Origin: Oncomelania hupensis
Taxonomy: Eukaryota; Mollusca; Gastropoda; Littorinimorpha; Pomatiopsidae
DNA length: 64,000 nucleotides
Reading direction: 5' to 3'
NCBI GenBank assembly: GCA_036898135.1
Contig: CM072512.1
Span: forward strand, 9,164,998 to 9,228,997
The position numbers and the translations under genes were made by a program. This document shows, one piece after another, positions 1 to 8,886 of this stretch (its first letter is position 1; each line of letters starts with the position of its first letter). The notes under the pieces were generated by a model. That model did not search any database, was not told the DNA's origin, and saw nothing but the letters and a program-made list of their open reading frames with translations.

Positions 1-42
1 TTATTAGTACAATGGCCATTTACAACTGCTCTGATTTAGGCT

Positions 43-75
43 TGCGAACGATGGAATGCAGACGTGCACAGACTA

Positions 76-84
<9 letters not shown>
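43..84 (-). mobile_element. Scrap of SINE2
   Basis: Short piece resembling the internal part of the tRNA-derived SINE called SINE2 here (compare 20285-20315), ending in 'cacagacta' just before an AAT array. Too short for a firm call. Positions 1-42 hold nothing recognisable. Confidence 0.35.

Positions 85-141
<57 letters not shown>
76..141. repeat. (AAT)n microsatellite
   Basis: Pure trinucleotide array of about 22 units. On the minus strand it is the (ATT)n tail of the SINE that follows, so it is an element tail rather than an independent locus. Confidence 0.97.
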
Positions 142-250
142 TGATGTTATATACGCGCTTTTCCTCACATTGCTAATCAGGCTCAAAGCGCGGCGATCTG
201 TAAAAACAGACACGCTCACATGTTTGCTCCATTCTCACACACACACATAC

Positions 251-525
251 TTGCGCAGACACCGTTATTTGGACTTTCCTCTATCGCCACATACGTTCTG
301 TGGACAATGGGTCGTGCTACGACCCCGTTTTTAAGTACTTTAAAGTGTTCTAACCCTAACCCTAACCCTAACCCTAACACTAGCCCTAACCCTAGCCCTA
401 ACCCTAATCCTTACCCTAACCCTAACCCTCACGGATCATTAAATGGACGTCCCAACAAGGAGGTCTGTCCAAAGAACGTATGCAAACTTGCACTAATTTG
501 TCCCAATAACGCCGTGTAAACATCC
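251..525 (-). mobile_element. Inverted-repeat element with internal telomere-like block, copy 1
   Basis: The two ends are imperfect inverted repeats: ATACGTTCTGTGGAC at 291-305 matches the reverse complement of 467-481 at 14 of 15 positions, and outer similarity continues (caccgttatttggac against cacggcgttattgggac). The core (351-429) is a run of CCCTAA variants. It is flanked on both sides by AC runs. Copies 2 and 3 (1601-1864, 29286-29508) have the same plan. No coding capacity, so it behaves like a non-autonomous MITE. Boundaries are uncertain by about 10 bp. Confidence 0.65.
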
Positions 526-590
526 TCACACCCACACGCACACACACACCCACCCACACACACACACCCACACACACACACACATCTATC
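526..590. repeat. (AC)n-rich microsatellite
   Basis: Imperfect AC/CCCAC run at the outer edge of the telomere-like element. It corresponds to the internal GT stretch of the interrupted SINE. Confidence 0.9.
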
Positions 591-802
591 ACACAAACCT
601 GTGGTGTAAAGCAATTAAAAGACGGAAAGGAATCGCTAATAAAAGGACAATAATCGAAATTTTATTTTTAAAATGTTTACGTTGACTGCTTCCAAAAAAT
701 ATTTTTATTGAAAGTTGGGCGGAGGCTAGGGGGTGGGGTGGAAACCGCAGTACCCGGAGAAAACTCTCGGTGACTTGAAAAGTCTCACACCTAAGTCGCA
801 TA

Positions 803-881
803 AGTTCGCCCCTTGCGGGAATCGAACCCGCGACCTTCGGCATAGGAAAAGTGCTCACTCTCAACTGAACTACTAGGCACC
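803..881 (-). other. tRNA-like head of Arg-SINE (Pol III A/B box region)
   Basis: Reverse complement reads as a cloverleaf-like segment with B box GGTTCGATTCCCGC and acceptor-like ends. It is a SINE promoter relic, not a tRNA gene: the D arm is degenerate and the SINE body continues directly from it. Confidence 0.65.
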
Positions 882-884
882 CTC

Positions 885-959
<75 letters not shown>

Positions 960-960
960 G

Positions 961-1037
<77 letters not shown>
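885..1037. repeat. (AAT)n then (GAT)n compound microsatellite
   Basis: About 24 AAT units switch abruptly to about 26 GAT units. The many open frames across it (poly-I, poly-S, poly-L) are translations of the repeat. Confidence 0.97.
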
Positions 1038-1542
1038 TAGAGGGGAATGAGAAAGATGAAGACATAACCGTTATAAAGCAAATTTCCTAAATTCAACTCA
1101 GTTTGCGTTTCAAAAGAAAAAAAAAAAAGAAGATAAATTAATTATTTAATGCACAGACAAAAGTATAACAGTCTTACGTTGAGGAAAAACCCACGCCGAG
1201 AATAGGTTTCTCAGTTTATATGCTCGTCCGAGGGCTTTCTTCAGGTGAATTATTCAGGTTCGGAAATAATTAGGAGTGTTTGCTATCGATATCCTCTTTC
1301 CATTTCTCCCTTTAAACTTCACCCGTCTTTCTTTCATCAGTAGTCATTGTACGGCTTCTATTTGTTTTGTACTGGCCTGCTTAATTTGGAAGGTTCGTGG
1401 AAGATTCGTGTGAAGGTTCAAACGCTTTTTTTCGAGGTTCTCATGCTCAGATCCTTAACCTATGTTCCTCAACCCTTTTTTAAATTCCAGAATGTCATTC
1501 CGATTGAAATGAAAAAAAAGATCTGCAAAGTCATTGTTTGCG
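1038..1542. other. No recognisable feature
   Basis: AT-rich single-copy-looking sequence. I see no domain, tRNA-like head or terminal repeat. Confidence 0.5.
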
Positions 1543-1600
1543 CGTGTGTGTGTGTGTGTGTGTTTGTGTGCGTTTGTGTGAGCGAGTGAGTGTGTGTGTG
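1543..1600. repeat. (GT)n microsatellite, 5' half
   Basis: Interrupted GT run ending where the second telomere-like element begins. The run resumes at 1865, so the two halves look like one split array. Confidence 0.92.
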
Positions 1601-1862
1601 GCTAGGTAGAAACGCTTTTATTCTGACATACACTTGAACCTCTACGTACTTTCTTTTGACGGACCCCGTTATTTTGACGTCAAAACAATGTTCCGTTAGG
1701 GTTAGGGCTGTGTTAGGCTTAGGGTTAGGTTAAGGGTTAGGGTTTGGATTTGGGTTAGGTTTAGGGTTTGGGTTAGCTTCAAAAAATAGACAAATTTGTA
1801 AAAATGTCAAAGTAACATATGTAGAGTTTCATGAAAGTCATCACAACGGCGTGTCTACACGG

Positions 1863-1864
<2 letters not shown>
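1601..1864 (+). mobile_element. Inverted-repeat element with internal telomere-like block, copy 2
   Basis: The left arm (gaaacgcttttattctgac...ctctacgtactttcttttgac) matches the reverse complement of the right arm (acgccgttgtgatgac...ctctacatatgttactttgac). The core at 1694-1777 is degenerate TTAGGG. It sits between two GT runs with the TTAGGG strand on the GT strand, the same relative orientation as copies 1 and 3. Its inner flank 'gttattttgacgtcaaaac' is shared with copy 3. Confidence 0.7.
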
Positions 1865-1895
<31 letters not shown>

Positions 1896-1907
1896 TGTGT
1901 GTGTGTT
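1865..1907. repeat. (GT)n microsatellite, 3' half
   Basis: GT run directly abutting the right arm (acacggtt) of the telomere-like element. Confidence 0.92.
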
Positions 1908-1919
1908 TCTTTATATAAG

Positions 1920-2013
1920 GTTACTGTTAATAGTTTTTCTCATTCTGTTTTATACTTAAAGTTGTTCTGTATTGACGTAAGCGCCTAGAGCTTAGTCCAG
2001 ATCAGGCGAATAG
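1920..2013 (+). mobile_element. LINE 3' end fragment (L2/CR1-like)
   Basis: The phrase 'gtaagcgcctagagcttagtccagatcaggcgaatagg' followed by (ATT)n resembles the 3' ends of L2/CR1-type LINEs elsewhere in the window (near 19900 and 26090). Only the untranslated tail remains. Confidence 0.4.
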
Positions 2014-2090
<77 letters not shown>

Positions 2091-2091
2091 T
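2014..2091. repeat. (ATT)n microsatellite
   Basis: About 25 units; probably the 3' tail of the preceding LINE fragment. Confidence 0.97.
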
Positions 2092-2928
2092 GATTTTAAA
2101 AACAAAAAAAAATACTAATAACAATAATTTGTATAGCTAGCACTCACGGTCTGTGCTATGAGCTTCAAGGTGGTTGTAGTGCGTTCGATGCAATTATTAT
2201 ATTGATATACTTGCCAAGAAAAATGTTTTTGTTGTTTTTAATTAACTTTTTTAACATTGATTCTATCGTTGTTGACTTTAGTATAAATTTCAGACTTTAA
2301 AATAAATTGTAATTAGGCACAGACTGGGTTTGGATTAAAGAATAGATTTTTGTATATATAATTCATTTGTTTTCTTAAAATAAATATAATAGTTCTCTTT
2401 TTTTTAATATAACAGATTTTTTTAAAAACAAATCTAATTAAATGTGTTTTATTTTCTGTAAAGTTGCGGAACTTTGGGTTGATGAAAAACGCTGACTGGA
2501 ATCATCGAGGTTCTATCAGAAGATGTTCGTAGCATAAAAATTACGACAGTGTGTTTAAGATTTTTTCTTTAAAGTTACATTCAACATAAAATCCTACACA
2601 TAATCTTTTAATGTTCTATTGATTTGCGGACACTTCATTAATTAATTTTTGTTTATTGTTGTGTTAGTTATTAAATATATCAAACAAACAACAAATAAAC
2701 CGAAAAGCGAGCGCTCTAGCAAAGTTTGATTTGACAGAATGACTTAAAACTGATATAGTTTCAATTGCAATATTTTAGATTTCACTTAACGCCGAAAACT
2801 TAACTAACAAAATGTAATTACAATGCTTTGACTAGTTTTGTGATTTATCAACCACACCATTTGCGTATTTCTTCGTTTTTGGCTCATAACTTTCATTCTT
2901 TGTTATACTCGTCTAATTATTTATTTAC

Positions 2929-2991
<63 letters not shown>

Positions 2992-3051
2992 TTTTCCTGT
3001 ATATTTTCTTTGAAACTGAATAGCAGTTTATCGCTGGTAATTAGCGGTATT
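2092..3051. other. AT-rich stretch with a (TTTA)n array
   Basis: No gene or element recognised. A TTTA tetranucleotide array occupies 2917-2994. Confidence 0.6.
2917..2994. repeat. (TTTA)n microsatellite
   Basis: About 19 tetranucleotide units. Confidence 0.96.
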
Positions 3052-3056
3052 ATTTG

Positions 3057-3655
3057 TGTTACGTTTGAGACGCGCACGATAGATCCAATCGTTTTGTTTA
3101 GGAAGCATGCAATAACAGAGTGTATTTACCTTTGATTTGATTTTGCGTTGTAGTTAGAAGAAGCTTTGTATAATGTTGATGGTTCCCGTTGGTCGATATT
3201 CTTGGAGAATTTTCGAGGGTTGCTTGTTTACTATCGATCGAAGCATCTAGATAAATCTACTAGTAGCTAAGAGATTCTTCTGACGTAAATAAAGTTATAT
3301 GACGTAAATCAGTGCATAGTTCTGATTCATGACGAATTTTATTTTGATTGGCTGTAATTGCGTCACGCTGGAATGTTCGAATTTTCTCTAGAGTATAGAG
3401 AGACTATATACGTGCCTCACTGTTTCATAGTTGATATAGTTGAGAGTTGAAAAAGTGGAAAGTGGAAAAGGCGATTGAGCGATTGTATGCAGTTTTTGAT
3501 GTACGCTGAAAAAAGTTGGAAAACTTCATACGACGACTCCTGCCTTGTTGCTGAGTGAACAGGTTGCGTGGATAAACGAATCTGAGTTACACTTATCAGG
3601 ATTGAAGCATCGGGGCTGAATCAACTACTGATAAAAAAAAAACAACAGTGTAACA
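3057..3655 (+). mobile_element. Solo LTR (599 bp), copy 1
   Basis: Begins TGTTACG and ends GTGTAACA, so the termini are inverted (TGTTAC/GTAACA). It is bounded by a perfect 5-bp target duplication ATTTG (3052-3056 and 3656-3660). A TATA-like 'gactatatacgtgcc' lies near 3402 with a probable leader and polyadenylation region downstream; the sister copy has AATAAAGG at the matching place. No internal retrotransposon region is present, as expected after LTR-LTR recombination. The sister copy, also 599 bp, is at 25472-26070 in opposite orientation. A 5-bp duplication fits Ty3, BEL or Copia classes; the class cannot be decided from the LTR alone. Confidence 0.85.
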
Positions 3656-3714
3656 ATTTGGATTTTTAAGCATTGCAGCACAAACATTCTTTGTTGTTTT
3701 GCTTAGTTGATTAC

Positions 3715-4423
3715 CCCTTGGGGTCATGAGCAATCTTGCCACTGTAGATTGTTCAAACCTATAAAGGGAACAGTGAAAGCCACAGTTGAAAACCTGTCTT
3801 TCCTTTATAGGCAAGACAGATTCACTGCGGCAACAGTACCCCCGTTGGAGTGCCGGGGGTTTTCAGTATAAATAGTATCCCCACTTTATGGAAATTTAGT
3901 GCTTTAAATTCCCACTGTCGCTGTCTTCCTCATTTACTCTTTCCTATTCCTGCTCTGTCCTTCACTCTGCTATACTATCTTCTTCTTCGCTAGATCAATG
4001 ACCTACCTTTTTTCTTGAAAACTCTTCCTGGACAAGACTCCTTGTTTGTGTATGAGGTCTGTTGGATCAGCTTGGGAGTGTTGGACGCTTTCTGCCGGGT
4101 GGTCACTAGGGCTTCCTATGATTGTACTATTTAGCACTATAGGCATTTTATATGTATGTGTTTTTTTTTGATGATTTATAATGATGTTTGTATTCTATTT
4201 TGTTTTTGTAACCGGGGTGTTCGCGTAGTTGAGGTCAACCCTCAGCCGTCCCCCGCGTGGGATGTCTTTATTGTAAAGTGACTGGCCGTTGGAGGGCATT
4301 CAATTTTCCCACTGGGGTTGTTTCAGCAGATCTTTTATGCGGATCGGGGGTTGTCCGGTCCTGATTTGGCTCGGAAGAGTCCGCTGGACCTAAAGCAACA
4401 ATAAATCAATCAATCAATCAAAA
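3715..4423 (+). mobile_element. GTCCGCTGGACC-family retroposon, full-length copy
   Basis: A 709-bp unit flanked by a perfect 14-bp duplication (gcttagttgattac at 3701-3714 and 4424-4437). Its 5' part carries an inverted pair (cctataaagg/cctttatagg). Next come a CCCCCGTTGGAGTGCCGGGGG-type hairpin (3839-3859) and a TATA box-like 'gtataaatag' 8-10 bp later. The 3' end is GAGTCCGCTGGACC followed by an (AATC)n tail. There is no open reading frame. Long target duplications of variable length, a tandem 3' tail and 5'-truncated sisters indicate target-primed insertion by a LINE machinery. The family is not one I can name. Other copies: 10735-11285, 13928-14510, 15811-16379, 33658-36915 (split), 44319-45020 and 50973-51530. 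Confidence 0.8.
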
Positions 4424-4437
4424 GCTTAGTTGATTAC

Positions 4438-4611
4438 AATTTTAACCGTGCGTTGTATTTTATTTCACGTTTTGATTTCGTCTGATAATCAGGCGTTTCC
4501 AATTAGAGTGTTTGGTCAGTGTGATTAATCACAACTTTTTTTAACAAAATGAGCTGGAGATGAAGAGAGGATAGGCTGAAGACGAATACAAATTCATTTT
4601 CTTGGTCCTCG
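4438..4611. other. Short unannotated stretch
   Basis: Nothing recognised between the retroposon and the purine-rich tract. Confidence 0.5.
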
Positions 4612-4890
4612 TTCTGAAGAAGAAGAAGAAGAAGAAGAAGAAGAAGAAGAAGAGTAGAAAGAGGAGAAAGATGGAGAGGAAGAAGAAGAACAACAACAAC
4701 AACAACAACAACAAGAAAAAATAAGAAAAGGAGGAGAAAGAAGAAGATAGAGGTGGAGAAGGGAGAGGAGGAGGAGGAGGAGGAAGAAGAAGAAGAAGAA
4801 GAAGAAGAAGAAGAAGAAGAATGACAAGAAAAAAAGAAGAAGAAGAAGGAAAAGAAGATGAGAAGGAAGAAGAAGGAGGAGGAGAAGAAA
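4612..4890. repeat. Polypurine tract of (GAA)n/(GGA)n/(CAA)n
   Basis: About 280 bp almost entirely purine on the plus strand, with pure (GAA)n blocks. The poly-F/poly-S frames read from the minus strand are low-complexity artefacts. Confidence 0.93.
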
Positions 4891-5621
4891 ACGAACTTAG
4901 TATCTGCTTCTAAAAATAGTATTGCTTTAGGGGTCAAAAAAAGAAAGAAGGAAGGAGGAGGAGAAAATATAGATGGTGGACACTGATGATTTGTTATCTT
5001 TTGTGGGAACGAAGTCTGCTACTGGTTTTGTTCGATTTCTTTTAAAATAATGTTTTTTTCTAATGATTAGTTTATATCTATTTAATTTTGTTACTGTTGT
5101 TGTTGTTGGTTGTTGTTCTTTTTCTTCTCCTCCTCCTCCTACCCATCCTTCTCCTCCTCCTCTTCGTCTTCATCTTGTAATCGCACATTCGTAAGAGTAA
5201 TTGCATCTCCAACGTCAGGGGATGATTGTCTGTTCCAGCAGTCTTTTATGTTCAAATGTCAAAGCCCGGAATACGCCCATCATATTTGCATACAGTTGTC
5301 ACTCAGTCGATAATACAAAGACGCAATTTGTTGGGATTAAAAAAACAATTTCTTCACATTAATTGTCATGTAATTGTACTTTCCTTCCTCCATCAAGCAA
5401 AAGTTTAAAGTGAATTTGAGAGATAGAACGTTCTGTTAAAATAATGAATCGAAAAATTGTGCTGTGTTTTGAGGTGGTTGTAAAATTGTTATACATATGA
5501 TATTCTTCATAATCACCATCGTTGTCGTTGTCGACGTCATCACGATGATCATCATCGTCGTCGCCTTCTGTAAAAGCATCCTATAAAGGTTTGTGTGGTA
5601 TTTAAAAAAAATTAAAAACGT
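4891..5621. other. No gene; pyrimidine-rich and ATC/GTC-rich patches
   Basis: Contains a CT/TCC-rich patch (5116-5175) and a degenerate GTC/ATC patch (5518-5575). No domain or element recognised. Confidence 0.5.
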
Positions 5622-5741
5622 GTTGTGTGTGTATGTGTGTTTGTTTTGGGTGTGTGTGGGGAGTGGGGGTGGAAGGACACACGTGCGTGGGGGAGTGCAC
5701 GCGCGTGCCTGCTTGTGTGTGTGTGTGTGTGTGTTTGTTTG
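5622..5741. repeat. GT-rich imperfect microsatellite
   Basis: GT runs interrupted by G-rich and GCGC segments. Confidence 0.85.
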
Positions 5742-5921
5742 TGTCTTTAATGTAAAGTCTTTTCACCTAAGTGATTTTAGACTTGATAAGTGTCACAAAG
5801 GAATTGGTAAATATTTGCATTTGTGTATACATCACGTGTTTATGAATATGAGTATGAACACAAGCGACGGCTGTTGACACAGGCTCGTGGCGTATGTATT
5901 TGCTTTGCGTTGGTAATATAT

Positions 5922-6594
5922 CAGGGGCGGATTTTGGGGGTGTGCACTTGTGCACGTGCACACACCCCTAGTGATTAAAAAAAAAAGGGGGGGGGGGGAG
6001 GGCAGAAAAGGAAAAGAAAGAAGAGAAAAATCTATAATTCTCACTCACTACACAGTTTAATGTACCTCAACATTAGTTTTTTAACAATTATTTTAATTTA
6101 TTTTTTATTCATCAGATCTAGATCTACAGGTATTTCTGGTACAAGCATCAAGTCAGTTTTGAATAAAACTGATGTGAGTGGCTATTTCTTGTTTTATTTG
6201 CAGTAACCTTACCTGTCTTTTTATAAACCTTTATGCAAGATGTTCTGCTATTGTACATTTTATCATCAGAGTTTGCAGAGGAGCGTGTGTGTGTGGGCCG
6301 GTTGTGGGGCGGGGGGGGGGGGGGGGGGGGGGCTAAAAGAAGACTTTTAGCACAAAACAATACTGTTTTCAGTCCTCAAAATAATGCCCAGAATGCATTA
6401 GCTTGCACAGATTTTAACCATTATTTTCCACATTTTTCCAGGAGGGGGGTGGGGGGAGCGGGAGGGGGAATACCCCCGGGCCCCCCTAGTTTACTCGCCT
6501 GCTTCGCAGGCTCGCCCTTGTGGCTTCGCCACTTCGCATTAATGGTTTCAGGGAAGAGTGCACACCCCCTCAACAATGGCAAAATCCGCCTATG
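5922..6594 (+). mobile_element. hAT-like non-autonomous DNA element
   Basis: The left terminus CAGGGGCGGATTTTG is mirrored by the right terminus, whose reverse complement is CATAGGCGGATTTTG. A second inverted pair GGGGGTGTGCAC follows 10-20 bp inward on each side. CAGGGGCGGA is a typical hAT terminus. The interior has two G homopolymers (5988-5999, 6311-6332) and a GC-rich arm (ggctcgcccttgtggcttcgcc). No transposase. The 8-bp flanks taatatat and tatatttc do not match well, so the target duplication is unproven. Confidence 0.6.
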
Positions 6595-6690
6595 TATATT
6601 TCCTAGTTCAGTAATATTTTGGTGACGAGACTCGGTTATATAAGGACTGTTCGGAGAACAGAAGGCTGAAGGCTTTAATTGCTAAATAAA

Positions 6691-6883
6691 GGGGCCGGGT
6701 AGCTCAGTTGGTAAGAGCGTTTTGCTAGTAACCGAAAGGTCGCTGGTTCGAATCCCGGATTGGTCAACGTGTGATCATATTATTTTCCCCTTTACCAACA
6801 ACTGGCCCGCTGGTGTCAGTATAAATCGGCCCAGTAGTCACCTATATGCGAAAGTGTCGTGTGACTATAATCTACAAAACAAC
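6691..6883 (+). mobile_element. Thr-like tRNA-derived SINE (Thr-SINE), copy 1
   Basis: tRNA-like head at 6693-6765: acceptor strands GGCCGGG and ATTGGTC pair with G-U steps, D arm GCTC/GAGC, anticodon-loop position CTAGTAA (AGT, Thr type), B box GGTTCGAATCC. The T stem is mismatched, so this is not a functional tRNA. The body ends 'gtgactataatctaca' with an (ACAA)n-type tail. Nearly identical copies: 6898-7090, 40391-40589 and 53679-53870 (minus). Confidence 0.88.
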
Positions 6884-6897
6884 AGAAGGCTTCTTTG

Positions 6898-7090
6898 AGG
6901 GGCCGGGTAGCTCAGTTGGTAAGAGCGTCTTGCTAGTAACCGAAAGGTCGCTGGTTCGAATCCCGGATTGGTCAACGTGTGATCATATTATTTTCCCCTT
7001 TACCAACAACTGGCCCGCTGGTGTCAGTATAAATCGGTCCAGTAGTCACCTATATGCGAAAGTGTCGTGTGACTATAATCTACAAACAAC
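6898..7090 (+). mobile_element. Thr-SINE, copy 2
   Basis: Same head and body as the preceding copy with few differences, including 'gtctt' instead of 'gtttt' in the anticodon stem. Ends at the third AGAAGGCTG. Confidence 0.88.
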
Positions 7091-7099
7091 AGAAGGCTG

Positions 7100-7218
7100 T
7101 TGTGATCATATTATTTTCCCCTTTACCAACAACTGGCCCGCTGGTGTCAGTATAAATCGGTCCAGTAGTCACCTATATGCGAAAGTGTCGTGTGACTATA
7201 ATCTACAAACAAACAAAC
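7100..7218 (+). mobile_element. Thr-SINE, headless copy 3
   Basis: Begins 'tgtgatcatattattttcc', i.e. just after the tRNA-like head, and keeps the whole body and an (ACAA)n tail. Either a 5'-truncated insertion or a local duplication of the copy before it. Confidence 0.85.
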
Positions 7219-7227
7219 AGAAGGCTG

Positions 7228-7353
7228 GCTTACAGTCCCCTATATGCACCTGTGTCCGGGGACGTTAAGCACTAAACTCCAGAAGTCTGATGTCCCCTAT
7301 TTGCGCAAAGTGTCCGGGGACTCTAATCTAGCAATCGAAACGAACGAACGAAC
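7228..7353 (+). mobile_element. Short SINE with 'gtccggggac' 3' end
   Basis: Two related halves (cccctatatgcacctgtgtccggggac and cccctatttgcgcaaagtgtccggggac) followed by an (AACG)n tail. A relative sits in reverse orientation at 40801-40884. No complete tRNA-like head seen. Confidence 0.6.
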
Positions 7354-7362
7354 AGAAAGCTG

Positions 7363-7605
7363 TTAGCCCACCGCCGTAGCTCAAGTGGTAGAGCGTTCGC
7401 CTGGCACGCCAATGACCCAGGTTCGAATCCCGTGGTGGCCTATAAAAAAGTGGCCATTTTTCACTGTCCATTTTAGCAGTATGATTGCTCTGGTGGTTTA
7501 GTTTTGATTTAGAATCCTACCCCTTGTTCCCTGGGATGGTTATCCCCGTCTGCCATATCAGCAATGGTGGGTGTAGACGTTAAACCTCAATGTTCAAGTC
7601 AAGTC
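7363..7605 (+). mobile_element. Ala-like tRNA-derived SINE
   Basis: tRNA-like head at 7372-7441: acceptor CCGCCGT pairs with GTGGTGG, A box TAGCTCAAGTGG, anticodon-loop position CTGGCAC (GGC, Ala type), B box GGTTCGAATCC. The body ends 'gtagacgttaaacctcaatg', a 3' phrase also seen in shorter form in the preceding module. The T stem mismatches rule out a standard tRNA gene. Confidence 0.75.
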
Positions 7606-7614
7606 AGAAGGCTG

Positions 7615-8506
7615 TTCTCGTATGCATCTGAGAGTGTCTGTGATTGGACGGATAAAATAGGACTAGGATAGAATATTAGTGGAATGAATGATAGACTGTG
7701 AAAAAACAAAGGTGAATGCTTATTTTGTGTGACTTGAAATATTGTGTTACTGTGTTGGCTACTTTTGTTTTTCACTGTGGCGATTCTGTTTCTGTTCTTG
7801 ACAGACACGGTAATTTAAATATTTATATTTTATAATTTGTTTGTTGGAAACATAAAATTGAAACTAATTTGTAAATGAATAAAATATTTTCATAATTTGA
7901 TAAATGTAATTTTATGTTAGGCCGGGGACGGGATTGCTTCAGAGAGAGATTAAATCATATTATATTTCAGCTATTCCTTATTGTATTATTCTAGGACTTA
8001 TAGTTTTCTCGAATATAGTTTTCTTGAATTCCGTTTTAATATTATTCTACTACCTTGAGTGAGAAAGAAGAGAACCATAAAATTAGCAAGACGTTGTGTA
8101 CTTTACGTCTTCAGTGTTTCAAGTTTATCTCTCTGTCTCAGCTTGTGTAATTGTATAAGAAAGGTCTTTTGATGAATGCGTGCATACGTGAAATTGGAAC
8201 ATTAAAAAGTGTTTACAAACTAATATCATGTTTTTAGGAATCTTCTGAGAATAAAGCTAATTATTTTATAACACACACGGGAAGTTTATGACAATAAGAG
8301 AATGGGAAATATTAAACAAATAAGGAATGGTCATAATGAAGGGAGAAAGGAATTAAACAAAATAAAACACAATTGAGCAATTAAACAATCAAAATTTTAA
8401 AATAATTATAGCTTATAAAATTGACGTCCAATATAACTACCAAACAATCCTTGTAAAATGATCTTAATTATATCTCATAAAATATTCAATGTTATGAATT
8501 TATGCT
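7615..8506. other. No recognisable feature (AT-rich)
   Basis: About 0.9 kb of AT-rich sequence without domain, element terminus or tandem array that I can identify. Confidence 0.5.
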
Positions 8507-8570
8507 AGTTGAACGATAACCTGTGGTGCCCCAACGACCTTCGAGTTACGGGATAGGATAGGATAGTGTG
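8507..8570 (+). mobile_element. LINE 3' end with (GGATA)n tail, fragment 1
   Basis: The sequence 'gtggtgccccaacgaccttcgagttacgg' followed by (GATAG)n equals the extreme 3' end of the fragments at 17131 and 18036, where the preceding codons read an EWTG-type C-terminal LINE motif. Strongly 5'-truncated. Confidence 0.65.
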
Positions 8571-8602
8571 TGTATGTGTGTGTGTGTGTGTGCGTGTGTG
8601 TT
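8563..8602. repeat. (GT)n microsatellite
   Basis: Imperfect GT run directly after the GGATA tail. Confidence 0.9.
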
Positions 8603-8813
8603 TGACTGTTTCTATTTGTAATGGTGTCTCACTTTTTTTTGTCCATTATTTTCTGATATATTGGAAAGTTTTTGAATAATCGCTTAATTTATTTTTTAGG
8701 CATCTTCTTGCAAAGAGACATGTCAGAGGCGAAGTGCCAATTTATAATAAACGCCTTGCATGAAAACACTTGAAAAACACTCAGAACAACTCTTGAATGT
8801 CGTCCCAGAGAGA

Positions 8814-8828
8814 GGAAAAAAAAAAAAA

Positions 8829-8884
<56 letters not shown>
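8814..8884. repeat. (A)n followed by (GA)n
   Basis: About 24 A then about 22 GA units. A second GA run lies at the other end of the adjacent LINE (10669-10740), so the LINE appears to have entered a GA array. Confidence 0.95.

Positions 8885-8886
<2 letters not shown>

Larger units (their letters stand above)
142..883 (-). mobile_element. Arg-like tRNA-derived SINE (Arg-SINE), interrupted
   Basis: Read on the minus strand it has a tRNA-like head (803-881, with B box GGTTCGATTCCCGC), a body carrying the CTCCGGGTACT-type motif at about 745-775, and a 3' part ending 'gcgcgtatataacatca' before (ATT)n. The anticodon-loop position in sister copy 17512-17908 reads CCT (Arg type). A telomere-like inverted-repeat element has been inserted at about 251-525, inside the internal (GT)n stretch, so only 142-250 and 526-883 belong to the SINE. 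The head is too diverged to be a working tRNA. Sister copies are near 17512, 20548, 44204, 56516 and 59787. Confidence 0.8.
6660..7614 (+). repeat. SINE pile-up delimited by one repeated target word
   Basis: Five SINE modules lie head to tail, and every boundary carries AGAAGGCTG or a one-base variant: 6660, 6884 (last base T), 7091, 7219, 7354 (AGAAAGCTG) and 7606. This is what serial insertion into the same duplicated target would leave. Confidence 0.75.

Noticed and set aside
351..429. True telomere or chromosome end
   Set aside because: The repeats are degenerate, short and enclosed by inverted arms, and two further interior copies exist.
6693..6765. Possible functional tRNA-Thr
   Set aside because: T stem mismatches, repeated nearly identically in at least four SINE copies with target duplications.
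7372..7441. Possible functional tRNA-Ala
   Set aside because: T stem pairs poorly and a SINE body follows directly.
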